Notes under the pieces: model-generated | Databases searched by the model: none | What the model was told of the DNA's origin: nothing | Seen by the model: the letters and a program-made list of their open reading frames with translations, nothing else | Shown: piece after piece, positions 53,080 through 61,325 of the stretch | Numbering within the stretch: position 1 is the stretch's first letter | Layout of the letters: each line of letters starts with the position of its first letter | Program-made: the position numbers and the translations under genes | Origin: G965222335 sp965222335 | GTDB lineage: Bacteria > Pseudomonadota > Gammaproteobacteria > Pseudomonadales > Halieaceae | Assembly (NCBI GenBank): GCA_965222335.1 | Contig: OZ244944.1 | Coordinates: 1,054,001-1,118,000 of the forward strand | DNA length: 64,000 nt | Reading direction: 5' to 3'

Positions 53080-54102
53080 TTACTCCTCGTAGGTGACTTC
53101 CAGCGTGGCCATGGTGCGACGGTTCTCCGCGCGGCCCGCCTTGGTATCGTTAGTGGCAACCGGCTGCGACTCGCCATAGCCCATCGGCTTGATGCGACTC
53201 GCGGCGATGCCGTGCTGGTTGACCAGCACATCGCGCACAGCCTCGGCGCGACGCTGGGACAGCTTCTGGTTGTAGCTCTCGGGACCGGTGCTGTCAGTAT
53301 GGCCTTCCAGCTCGACATCGATGTCATCGAAGCGCTTGAGGAATGCCGCCAGCTCGCTGATGTCGTCGAAGTACTGCTCCTGTACGTTGCTGGAGTCAAA
53401 CGCGAAGTTCACCTTCAGCTTGACTGAAGCCACACGCTCTACCGGCAGCGGACAGCCATCCGCATCAACCCGGGTACCTGCAGGCGTACCGGGACACTGG
53501 TCGCGATCATCAGTCACGCCGTCGCCATCTGAATCCACCGGCGCCGCCGCCACGGTAGGCTCGGGCATGTCTTCCGTCACCTTGCCGAAGTAGTAGTTCA
53601 GGCCAGCCAGGAACAGGAAGTCGTTCTCGCTCTCGTCCAGGCTGTGCAGCATGCGGGCTTCGAGCCGTGCGCCAAAGCGGGGGGTGATCATGTAACGCAC
53701 ACCACCACCGGCATTCAGCGTGGTTTCCACGGTATCAAAGGTATCCGCTTCCAGGTCGATTTCGCCGGCGCCAAAGGCCAGGAAAGGCCGCGCGCGGTTG
53801 CCGCCACCGATGTAGCTGCCGCCGTAGTACAGCATGTCCAGCTGCCAGGTGGTCACGTCGATATCCGGACCCCGGTCGACATTAGTCTCGTCCTCGGCGT
53901 AGAAAATTTCCGCCGCCCAGTTGTCATCGAAGGCATACTCCAGGCTCACCCAGGGAGTGGAGGTGTCGTCAACATTGCGATCGCCATCAAATTTCCACTG
54001 ACCGATACCCCCGTTGATGGTAATCGGCACTTCAGCGACGACCGGCGCCGTCAATGCGACTGCCAGGGAAGCTGCCGCCAGGGAAAGAATTCCATTTTTC
54101 AT
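53080..54102 (-). CDS. OmpA-like outer-membrane protein with thrombospondin-type Ca-binding linker
   Basis: 340 aa from ATG at 54102 (AGGAG upstream). Signal peptide 1-23, then an eight-stranded beta-barrel (about 25-170; FDDNWAAEIFYAEDE, ITPRFGARLEARM). A linker DSDGDGVTDDRDQCPGTP with a TSP3-like Asp-rich repeat precedes the OmpA peptidoglycan-binding domain (about 220-335: VELEGHTDSTGPESYNQKLSQRRA, GYGESQPVATNDT, NRRTM). It ties the outer membrane to the wall. Stands alone, with a TTGACA-like box upstream at 54208-54213. Confidence 0.93.
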   Translation of the reverse strand: MKNGILSLAAASLAVALTAPVVAEVPITINGGIGQWKFDGDRNVDDTSTPWVSLEYAFDDNWAAEIFYAEDETNVDRGPDIDVTTWQLDMLYYGGSYIGGGNRARPFLAFGAGEIDLEADTFDTVETTLNAGGGVRYMITPRFGARLEARMLHSLDESENDFLFLAGLNYYFGKVTEDMPEPTVAAAPVDSDGDGVTDDRDQCPGTPAGTRVDADGCPLPVERVASVKLKVNFAFDSSNVQEQYFDDISELAAFLKRFDDIDVELEGHTDSTGPESYNQKLSQRRAEAVRDVLVNQHGIAASRIKPMGYGESQPVATNDTKAGRAENRRTMATLEVTYEE

Positions 54103-54207
54103 TGTTACTGTTCTCCTAATGTAATCACCGCACACCCGGACCGGGCACTAAAGCGGTGCTTGGGACGCAATATAGCAGCCTACACGCAACTTGCTACGTA
54201 TCGTAAC

Positions 54208-54213
54208 TGTCAA
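54208..54213 (-). promoter_or_regulatory. TTGACA -35-like box upstream of the OmpA-like gene
   Basis: On the minus strand TTGACA is exact in an AT-rich stretch 106 bases above the OmpA start. No good -10 box lies at the right distance (a TATATT is further on), so this is only part of a promoter. The rest of the 54103-54267 gap shows no gene. Confidence 0.3.
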
Positions 54214-54267
54214 TAATTACGCTCATATTACGCAAAATATTCCGGGAATAAACCCTCTACTGCCCCG

Positions 54268-54975
54268 TTACCAACCCATCACCTGTTTGACAAAAGGCAC
54301 CGTCAGGGCGCGCTTTTCCGCCAGTGCTCGCTGGTCCAGGATATCCAGCAAATTCAGCAGGCTCGTCGGGTCCCGTGGGGCCCGGGAAACCAGGTAACTG
54401 GCGACGTCCTCTCCCATGCGCAGGCCCCGGCGGCCGGCGCGGAACGTCAGCAGGCGCACTCGCTGCGCATCGTCCAGACCGGGCAAATGATAGACAATGC
54501 CCCAGCTCAGGCGCGAGCGCAGATCCTCCAGCACCATGTCCAGCGCCCGCGGCGCCCTGTCGGCACTCACCAGCAAGCGACAGCCGCGGGCGCGGGCGCG
54601 ATTGAAACAGTGGAACAGGGCCTGTTCCCAGTCCGCCCGTCCCTGGGTTGCCTGCAAATCGTCAATGCACACCAGATCGAGAGACTCCACCCCCGCCAGC
54701 ACCGACTCGGGCGGGTAGGCCAGCAGCTCTGCGAGGGGCAGGTACAGGCTACCTCCCGCGGTGGCGTGGCAGCTGGCCTGGAGCAGGTGGGACTTGCCGG
54801 CACCGGCCGGGCCGTGCAGGTAAATGATGGGTTCGCCCGCGGCGCCCGACTGCCCCTCCAGCATGGGTTTCAGCGGCGCCACTGCGGGGGTGAACAGGAA
54901 GTTGTCCAGGGTCGCGTCGTCGCGCGGGCGAATATTCAGCGGCAGTTGGGGCCCGGCACCGGGAGCAGCCGTCAC
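54268..54975 (-). CDS. hda: DnaA regulatory inactivator Hda
   Basis: 235 aa from GTG at 54975, three bases after the exporter stop. AAA+ fold: Walker A GPAGAGKSHLL (about 54-64), Walker B LVCIDDLQA, sensor RLSWGIVYHLPGLDD, and RAPRDPTSLLNLLDILD near the end. N-terminal QLPLNIRPRDDATLDNFL contains the clamp-binding QLPLN. Hda with the DNA clamp makes DnaA hydrolyse ATP after initiation. Last gene of the DUF2066 - exporter - hda unit found in many gammaproteobacteria. Confidence 0.95.
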   Translation of the reverse strand: MTAAPGAGPQLPLNIRPRDDATLDNFLFTPAVAPLKPMLEGQSGAAGEPIIYLHGPAGAGKSHLLQASCHATAGGSLYLPLAELLAYPPESVLAGVESLDLVCIDDLQATQGRADWEQALFHCFNRARARGCRLLVSADRAPRALDMVLEDLRSRLSWGIVYHLPGLDDAQRVRLLTFRAGRRGLRMGEDVASYLVSRAPRDPTSLLNLLDILDQRALAEKRALTVPFVKQVMGW

Positions 54976-54978
54976 CGC

Positions 54979-56052
54979 TTAATCCCCCTGGTAAAGATCG
55001 CTGGCACGGTAGAACGCCACCGCGTGCCGCGCAAAAACCATGATCACCGCGGAAACCGGCAGCGCGACCAGTACACCGACAAAACCGGCGATCTGGCCGC
55101 CCGCCATCAGTGCAAAAATCACCGCCACCGGATGCAGGCCGATGCGGTCCCCCACCAGGATCGGGGTCAGCACCATCGACTCCAGCACCTGGCCCACACC
55201 GAATACCAGCGCCACCAGCAACAGCACGCCGAAATCCTGGAACTGGGCGTAGGCGACCACCAGGGAGCTCAGGATTCCCACGATAAAGCCCAGGTAGGGC
55301 ACGATACTGGCTAGCCCGGCGATCATCCCCAGCACCAGGGCCAGCTGCACACCCACCAGCCACAGGCCAATGCTGTAGATCACCCCCAGGGCCAGCATCA
55401 CCAGCAGCTGCCCGCGAATAAAGGCGCCCAGCACCTCGTCGGCCTCACCGACCATCGTTGCCGCGTTGTCCTGCCAGGCCTTCGGTAACATGCGCAGGAG
55501 CTTGGCCATGACCAGGTCCCAGTCGCGCATCAGGTAAAAGGCCACCACCGGCACCAGCGCCATATTGAACAGCCAGCCCAGCAGATTCAGCCCGGAGCCG
55601 GTAATGTTCTTCAGCGTGGCCGCGGTGACCTTGCCCAGGGACTGCCAGTGCTGCGCCAGCTGCGAGCTCCAGTCGATCGCCGGCAACGCCACCGAGGGCA
55701 GGCTGAACCTTGCCTGCAGCCAGGGCAGCAGGGTCCCGGTGATCCAGTTGTAGACCGCCGGCACCTTACGTACCAGGGCATCCAGCTGCTGCGCCAGGGC
55801 CGGCAGGGTGATCAACACGCTAATCACCAACAGCAGGGTAAACAGGCAGAACACGATCACCACCGCCACGGTACGGCCGAGCCGTCGGCGCTCCAGCATA
55901 TCCACCAGCGGGTCGCCGAGGTAGGCGATCAGCGCCCCGAGCACGAACGGCAGCAGGATGGGCTGCAGCAGGTAGAAAGACAGGCCCAGCAGGACCAGAA
56001 CCGCGACAAACCAGGGCCAGCGACTGCTCGGGGCGGGGGTCAATTCTGCCAT
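54979..56052 (-). CDS. AI-2E family transporter (PerM-like permease)
   Basis: 357 aa with about eight membrane helices: FVAVLVLLGLSFYLLQPILLPFVLGALIAYLGDPLVDMLERR, VAVVIVFCLFTLLLVISVLI, LLGWLFNMALVPVVAFYLMRDWD, and the conserved end IASIVPYLGFIVGILSSLVV plus MAGGQIAGFVGVLVALPVSAVIMVF. The family exports diverse small solutes; AI-2 itself is not implied. Overlaps the DUF2066 gene by 13 bases and precedes hda. Confidence 0.92.
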   Translation of the reverse strand: MAELTPAPSSRWPWFVAVLVLLGLSFYLLQPILLPFVLGALIAYLGDPLVDMLERRRLGRTVAVVIVFCLFTLLLVISVLITLPALAQQLDALVRKVPAVYNWITGTLLPWLQARFSLPSVALPAIDWSSQLAQHWQSLGKVTAATLKNITGSGLNLLGWLFNMALVPVVAFYLMRDWDLVMAKLLRMLPKAWQDNAATMVGEADEVLGAFIRGQLLVMLALGVIYSIGLWLVGVQLALVLGMIAGLASIVPYLGFIVGILSSLVVAYAQFQDFGVLLLVALVFGVGQVLESMVLTPILVGDRIGLHPVAVIFALMAGGQIAGFVGVLVALPVSAVIMVFARHAVAFYRASDLYQGD

Positions 56053-57092
56053 CGGTAGCTCAGCTCGCCGGGGATGGGCCGCGCGGCCGCCTGGGGAACG
56101 AGCTGCCGGTTGAGTTCGATGATGGCCGCGAGCTGGCTCGCATCAGCCTGCGCCTGCAGGCGCAGCTGCAGGGTGTCACCGCTGATCTGTTCCACGTTGG
56201 CGCGCTCAATCAGCTCCAGCCCCTCCAGCCACGACACCACCGCCGCGTAGTCGGCGTAGGCGCGCACGTTGGTCACCCGCATGGACACGCCGCTACCTGC
56301 AGTCGCCGAGGCGGCGATGGCATAGCGGGAGGCCATCTCCTCGGCCACCAGGGCTGCACCCGCCTCCAGGAATTCCGCCAGCGGTTCGGGCGTGGCGCTG
56401 CGATCCACCCGATCGCGGGACGACAGGTAGCTCCAGTCACCCAGCCAGTCGCCACTGGACAGGCGACTGACGCGCCCGGCGAGGATTTCCTCGACCCGGT
56501 AACGGGCAGAGGCCTGGCGCAGGCTGGGCGGATTCAGTTGCCAGGCCTGTTTCGCCGGCAGGGCCGCCGCGTCCGCCAGATCGTGCAGCGGCATGCGCAG
56601 GGGCACGCCACGGCGGGCGAAGGCCGCGCGCAGAATCTCAACGTCTTCGGGCGCCGTTTCCGGAGTGACAAACTGGCGACCCGCGGGCGTGTCCCGCACC
56701 AGCCACAGCAGCACCGCCGGGCGATTGGCAGTCCAGATCGGCTCGCCCGCGCCGGCCAGCAGGCCGTTCACCCAGTCACTGTCAAACTCGAAACGCGCCA
56801 GCAGCGGCTGCTCCGACGTCCTGCCCCGGGCATAGGAAAATTGCTGGGCCAACTCGCGCGCATCCGCCAGCACTGGTGCGACCTCGGGGTTGTCCAGCAC
56901 CTCGCGGCTGCCCGACACCTTGACCAGCACCTGGGCCAGAGCCTCGCGCGCAGCGGCGTTCAGGGATGCCTGGCTGCGGTCTGCTACCGGCACCTCGCCC
57001 AGGTACAGGTCGCCCACCACCTCCGCCCGCGCGGGCAGTGTGAACAGCAGGCACAGCAGCAGGCCGGCAGCGGTGTGCAGGGCATGGCTCAA
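56040..57092 (-). CDS. DUF2066 exported protein
   Basis: 350 aa with a signal peptide (1-23, LLLCLLFTLPARAE). The N-terminal half VVGDLYLGEVPVADRSQASLNAAAREALAQVLVKVSGSREVLDNPEV is the DUF2066 signature; then VLLWLVRDTPAGRQFV and the middle LAGRVSRLSSGDWLGDWSYL. Function unknown; probably periplasmic. Co-encoded with the AI-2E transporter and hda, a conserved arrangement. Divergent from purM with 158 bases between. Confidence 0.9.
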   Translation of the reverse strand: MSHALHTAAGLLLCLLFTLPARAEVVGDLYLGEVPVADRSQASLNAAAREALAQVLVKVSGSREVLDNPEVAPVLADARELAQQFSYARGRTSEQPLLARFEFDSDWVNGLLAGAGEPIWTANRPAVLLWLVRDTPAGRQFVTPETAPEDVEILRAAFARRGVPLRMPLHDLADAAALPAKQAWQLNPPSLRQASARYRVEEILAGRVSRLSSGDWLGDWSYLSSRDRVDRSATPEPLAEFLEAGAALVAEEMASRYAIAASATAGSGVSMRVTNVRAYADYAAVVSWLEGLELIERANVEQISGDTLQLRLQAQADASQLAAIIELNRQLVPQAAARPIPGELSYRWQN

Positions 57093-57250
57093 GCGAATTC
57101 TCCCGGTTAACAGCAGGCTGATATTGTACCAGCACCCCCGGCAGACAACAGTTCTGTGAACAATTTCCCCCCGGGATGAATTGGCAGGTCTTTGTCGCTA
57201 GAATAGCCGCCTCTTCGCATTCGCCCACACAGGCACCGGATTCACAGCCC

Positions 57251-58294
57251 ATGAGCACTGACAACGGGGGCACCTCCCTCAGTTACAAAGACGCCGGTGT
57301 CAACATTGACGCCGGCAACGCCCTGGTGGAACGGATCAAATCCGTGTCGCGACGTACCGCGCGGCCAGAGGTACTGGGCGGCCTCGGCGGCTTCGGCGCC
57401 CTGTGTGAGCTGCCGGCGGGCTACCGCGAACCGGTCCTGGTAACCGGCACCGACGGCGTGGGCACCAAACTGCGCCTGGCCATGGACATGGGCGTGCACG
57501 ACAGCATCGGCATCGACCTGGTCGCCATGTGCGTGAACGACCTTGTGGTCGCCGGGGCCGAACCCCTGCTGTTCCTCGACTACTACGCGACCGGTGCCCT
57601 CAACGTCGACACCGCAGTCGCAGTGGTCACCGGCATTGGCCGCGGCTGCGAGCTCGCCGGCTGTGCCCTGGTGGGGGGTGAAACCGCGGAGATGCCGGGC
57701 ATGTACACCGGCGAGGATTACGACCTCGCGGGGTTCTGCGTGGGTGTGGTGGAGAAGTCGCGAATCATCGACGGGCAGAACGTGACCGCCGGCGACGTGC
57801 TCGTGGGCATCGGCAGCAGCGGCCCCCACTCCAACGGCTACTCCCTGATCCGCAAGATCCTCGAGGTCACCGACGCTGACCTGGAGCAGGAGGTGGGCCA
57901 GCGCCCCCTGGGGCAGGCCCTGCTCGAACCCACCACCATCTACGTCAAGCCACTGCTGCAGCTGTTCCAGGCGGTGGAGGTCAAGGCCCTGTCACACATT
58001 ACCGGGGGCGGCCTGCTGGAAAACCTGCCGCGCGTGCTGCCGGCGAACTGTCGCGCCCGGATCAATACTGCCAGCTGGGACTGGCCGGCAGTATTCAGCT
58101 GGCTGCAGGCGGGCGGGGGCGTCGACACCCGGGAGATGTACCGCACCTTTAACTGCGGCGTGGGCATGGTACTTTGCGTGGCCGGCAAGGATCTCGAAGC
58201 CAGCCTGGCGTCCCTGCGCGCTGCCGGGCTGGACGCCTGGGAGATCGGCCGTATCGAGCCCGGTGACGGCGAGGTCGAGCTGGGCGCGTCATGA
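57251..58294 (+). CDS. purM: Phosphoribosylformylglycinamidine cyclo-ligase
   Basis: 347 aa from ATG at 57251. SLSYKDAGVNIDAGNALVERIK opens PurM. The ATP-binding segment LVTGTDGVGTKLRLA, MCVNDLVVAGAEPLLFLDYYA, GCALVGGETAEMPGMY, IGSSGPHSNGYSLIRKIL and HITGGGLLENLPRVLP follow in the right order. Catalyses FGAM to AIR in purine synthesis. Overlaps purN by ATGA. Upstream frame extension to 57176 is rejected. Confidence 0.97.
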   Translation: MSTDNGGTSLSYKDAGVNIDAGNALVERIKSVSRRTARPEVLGGLGGFGALCELPAGYREPVLVTGTDGVGTKLRLAMDMGVHDSIGIDLVAMCVNDLVVAGAEPLLFLDYYATGALNVDTAVAVVTGIGRGCELAGCALVGGETAEMPGMYTGEDYDLAGFCVGVVEKSRIIDGQNVTAGDVLVGIGSSGPHSNGYSLIRKILEVTDADLEQEVGQRPLGQALLEPTTIYVKPLLQLFQAVEVKALSHITGGGLLENLPRVLPANCRARINTASWDWPAVFSWLQAGGGVDTREMYRTFNCGVGMVLCVAGKDLEASLASLRAAGLDAWEIGRIEPGDGEVELGAS

Positions 58295-58953
58295 ATGGCA
58301 AGCGGCCCCGCATTGCCATCCTGATTTCGGGGCGCGGCTCCAACATGCAGGCATTCATAGACGCCTGCGCCAGCGGCGAGCTGGCGGCGGAGGTCGCCCT
58401 GGTGCTCAGCAACCGGCCGGCAGCTCCTGGCCTGGCACGGGCAGCGCAGGCGGGCATCGAAACCGCGGTGATTGATCACACCCAATACCCGGGGCGCGAG
58501 CAGTTTGATGCGGCTCTCGCCAGCCGTGTCGCGGCCTGCGAGCCGGACCTGGTGATCCTGGCGGGCTTCATGCGCATCCTGACGGGGGTATTCATTGGTG
58601 CGTTCAGCGGACGCCTGTTGAACATTCACCCGTCCTTGCTGCCCAAGTACCCGGGGCTGAACACGCACCAGCGGGCGCTGGATGCCGGTGACCGCGAGGC
58701 GGGGGTAACCGTGCACTTCGTCACCGAGGAGCTCGATGGGGGCCCCCCGGTGCTGCAGGCAAGCGTACCGATTGCCCCCACGGACGACGCTGACAGCCTG
58801 GCCGCACGCGTAATCGTGGAGGAACACAAGATCTACCCCATTGCCGCGCGCTGGTTACTCCAGGGCAGGCTGACACTGAAGGATGAAGGAGCGTTACTCG
58901 ATGGCAAGCGAATTCCCGCAACGGGGATCCCTTATCACCCGGGCCTCGACTAG
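58291..58953 (+). CDS. purN: Phosphoribosylglycinamide formyltransferase
   Basis: 220 aa. RIAILISGRGSNMQAFIDAC, LAGFMRILTGVFIGAF, and the catalytic NIHPSLLPKYPGLNTHQRAL (Asn, His) with the later Asp in GDREAGVTVHFVTEELDGG. Transfers formyl from 10-formyl-THF to GAR. Overlaps purM by 4 bases, and its last 53 bases overlap the DUF3108 start in another frame. Confidence 0.96.
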   Translation: MNGKRPRIAILISGRGSNMQAFIDACASGELAAEVALVLSNRPAAPGLARAAQAGIETAVIDHTQYPGREQFDAALASRVAACEPDLVILAGFMRILTGVFIGAFSGRLLNIHPSLLPKYPGLNTHQRALDAGDREAGVTVHFVTEELDGGPPVLQASVPIAPTDDADSLAARVIVEEHKIYPIAARWLLQGRLTLKDEGALLDGKRIPATGIPYHPGLD

Positions 58954-59701
58954 AGCCTGGGCGGCGATCCTGTTGTCCTGCCTCGCCACGGCGCAGCCGG
59001 CGACGGCGAACACTGACGAAACCCGGGCGCTGACGCCCTACCGGGCGACCTATGACACCAGCGCCCTGGGCATGCACCTGACCCTGAATCGCGAGTTGAA
59101 GACCAATGGCGAGGGCCAGTACACCCTGACCAACGGCGGCAAGATCCTGGTGGCCGGGTTTCACGAAGTGGCGGTGTTTCATGTCGACGGCAGTGAGGTC
59201 ATCCCCAAATCCTACGTTTACCAGGGCACCGGCCTGATCAACCGTCGGCGCGAGGTGCATTTCACGCCCGGTGCCGAGACCCTGCGCAGCCTCTACAAGG
59301 GCGAGTGGTATGAGCTGCCCTACACCGATGGCACCCTGGACAGGATGAGCCAGCAGGAGCACCTGCGTTTGATACTCATGAACGATCCCAGACCGAGAGA
59401 TGACCTGAGTATCCGCGTGGCCGACGGCCGCAAGGTCAAGGACTACGAGATTCGTTACGTCGGCGAGGAGGTGATCGAGACCCCGCTCGGGCCCGTCAGC
59501 ACCCTGCACCTGGAGCGCCTGCACGACGACCCGGAGCGCGAGTCAGACGTCTGGGTGGCGCCTGCCTGGGACTACCTGATAGTCAAAACCCTGCACGTGG
59601 AGGACGGCAACGAGGTGGAAATGATGCTTACCAGCGCCACCATCGACGGCCAACCCGTGACCGCTGACCAGGACGCATCCAGCCCCCCAGCGGCGCCCTG
59701 A
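58901..59701 (+). CDS. DUF3108 exported protein
   Basis: 266 aa from ATG at 58901, since AAGGAG is 10 bases upstream (an in-frame ATG at 58883 would include it). A signal peptide (about 16-36, AWAAILLSCLATAQPATA) is followed by a beta-rich DUF3108 body: YRATYDTSALGMHLTLNREL, LDRMSQQEHLRLIL, GPVSTLHLERLHDDPERESDVWVAPAWDYLIVK. Periplasmic, function unknown. The gene commonly follows purMN. Convergent with dcd; the stop codons are adjacent. Confidence 0.9.
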   Translation: MASEFPQRGSLITRASTRAWAAILLSCLATAQPATANTDETRALTPYRATYDTSALGMHLTLNRELKTNGEGQYTLTNGGKILVAGFHEVAVFHVDGSEVIPKSYVYQGTGLINRRREVHFTPGAETLRSLYKGEWYELPYTDGTLDRMSQQEHLRLILMNDPRPRDDLSIRVADGRKVKDYEIRYVGEEVIETPLGPVSTLHLERLHDDPERESDVWVAPAWDYLIVKTLHVEDGNEVEMMLTSATIDGQPVTADQDASSPPAAP

Positions 59702-60268
59702 TCAGGCGCGCGGCAGGGTAACGCCGCGCTGGCCCTGGTACTTGCCGCCACGATCCTTGTAGCTGGTCTCGCACACCTCGTCGGACTCGAAAAACAACAT
59801 CTGCGCCACCCCCTCGTTGGCGTAAATTTTCGCCGGGAGGGTTGTGGTGTTGGAAAACTCCAGGGTCACATGACCCTCCCACTCGGGCTCCAGCGGCGTC
59901 ACATTGACGATAATCCCGCAGCGCGCATAGGTGGACTTACCCAGGCAAATCGTCAGTACGTTGCGCGGAATGCGGAAGTACTCCACCGTGCTGGCGAGCG
60001 CGAATGAGTTCGGGGGTATCACGCAAACGTCGCTTTCGACGTCGACGAAGCTGTCCTCGTCGAAACTCTTGGGGTCCACGGTGGCGGAGTTGATGTTGGT
60101 GAACACCTTGAAATGCCGCGAGCAGCGCACATCGTAGCCATAACTTGACGTGCCGTAGGAAATCAGGCGCTGATCACCCTCCCCGCGCACCTGCCCCGAG
60201 ACGAAGGGTTCAATCATCCCGGTCTCGGCTGCCATTCTCCGTATCCACTTATCCGACTTGATGCTCAC
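59702..60268 (-). CDS. dcd: dCTP deaminase
   Basis: 188 aa from GTG at 60268. SIKSDKWIRRMA is the usual start; GTSSYGYDVRCSRHFKVF (Ser/Arg of the active site), FALASTVEYFRIP, GKSTYARCGIIVNVTPLEPEW and the catalytic Glu region EGHVTLEFSN. Trimeric enzyme making dUTP from dCTP for thymidylate synthesis. Sits 16 bases downstream of mrp, an order kept in Pseudomonas. Confidence 0.96.
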   Translation of the reverse strand: MSIKSDKWIRRMAAETGMIEPFVSGQVRGEGDQRLISYGTSSYGYDVRCSRHFKVFTNINSATVDPKSFDEDSFVDVESDVCVIPPNSFALASTVEYFRIPRNVLTICLGKSTYARCGIIVNVTPLEPEWEGHVTLEFSNTTTLPAKIYANEGVAQMLFFESDEVCETSYKDRGGKYQGQRGVTLPRA

Positions 60269-60284
60269 AGGTGCAGGTCTCCGC

Positions 60285-61103
60285 TCAATCGTCGCTCAGG
60301 GTTATTTCGGGAAAGGGACTCGCTCCACCGTCGCCGGCCTGCGCTGCCAGGGCCTCGGCTATGGCCGCGGCAGCGGCGATATAACTCTGGGCCTCGGGGG
60401 AATCCGGTGCAGCCACCACCGTGGGTTTGCCGGAGTCCGTCTGCTCCCTGATAGAAAGTGCCAGCGGCAGGCTGGCGAGCAGGGAAACCCCGTAGTCCGC
60501 TGCCACCCGTCGTCCACCCTCGGCGCCGAATACGTGTTCCCGGTGGCCGCACTGGCTGCACACATGTACCGCCATGTTCTCGATGATGCCGAGGATAGGG
60601 ACGTCGACCTTGCGGAACATTTCGATGCCCTTGCGCGCATCCAGCAGGGCGATGTCCTGGGGCGTGGTGACGATGACCGCGCCCGCGACCGTCGCCTTTT
60701 GCGACAGGGTCAACTGGATATCCCCTGTCCCCGGCGGCATATCAATCACCAGGTAATCCAGTTCCCCCCAGAGCGTTTGCTCCAGCATCTGCACCAGGGC
60801 ACCACCCGCCATCGGGCCGCGCCAGACCATGGGCGTGCGCTCGCTGGCCAGGTAGCCCATGGACATGGTTTTCAGGCCGTGGGCCTCCACCGGCAGCAGG
60901 AACTCGCCGCCCTGCTGCTCCGGCCGGGTGCCCTCGGCAATCCCCAGCATCCGCTGCTGGCTGGGACCGTAGATGTCAGCGTCCAGCAGGCCCACCTCGG
61001 CGCCACGCGCTTTCAGCGCCAGGGCGAGGTTGACCGCGGTGGTGGATTTACCCACGCCACCCTTGCCGGAGGCGACAGCGATAATGTGCTTGATCTGATT
61101 CAT
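60285..61103 (-). CDS. mrp: Mrp/ApbC iron-sulfur cluster carrier ATPase
   Basis: 272 aa from ATG at 61103, the first Met before IKHIIAVASGKGGVGKS. Deviant Walker A GKGGVGKST (13-21), LLDADIYGPSQQRMLG, MVWRGPMAGGALVQML, LVIDMPPGTGDIQLTL, and the cluster-binding CSQC near residue 183. The N-terminal DUF59 part of some homologues is absent. It delivers Fe-S clusters to apo-proteins. Divergent from metG. Confidence 0.95.
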   Translation of the reverse strand: MNQIKHIIAVASGKGGVGKSTTAVNLALALKARGAEVGLLDADIYGPSQQRMLGIAEGTRPEQQGGEFLLPVEAHGLKTMSMGYLASERTPMVWRGPMAGGALVQMLEQTLWGELDYLVIDMPPGTGDIQLTLSQKATVAGAVIVTTPQDIALLDARKGIEMFRKVDVPILGIIENMAVHVCSQCGHREHVFGAEGGRRVAADYGVSLLASLPLALSIREQTDSGKPTVVAAPDSPEAQSYIAAAAAIAEALAAQAGDGGASPFPEITLSDD

Positions 61104-61242
61104 GGGACAGGTGATCCGGTCGGTCTGGGAACTATCGGGACGCGCGTCAGGAGCATTCCCACGCGCGTTGCGCAGTATACGCCCCGCCCCCGGGATCAAC
61201 AAACGCAGGGCCCCGCGCGCCCCGGTCGGACCCCATTCCCGG

Positions 61243-61271
61243 GTGAAAAGCCCCCGTAAAAGGGCTATAGT
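61243..61271 (+). promoter_or_regulatory. Predicted promoter of metG
   Basis: GTGAAA (61243-61248) and TATAGT (61266-61271) with 17 bases between them, 55 bases before the metG ATG. The stretch between them contains GCCC and GGGC that could pair. The remaining mrp-metG gap shows nothing else. Confidence 0.4.
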
Positions 61272-61325
61272 AGCGCCCCTTTTTCCCAGCGCCCGTTTAC
61301 CGGGCCCGACAACTGAAGACAGACC

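Noticed and set aside
54979..56052. Quorum-sensing AI-2 exporter
   Set aside because: The family name does not prove the substrate and no luxS or lsr genes are in the window.
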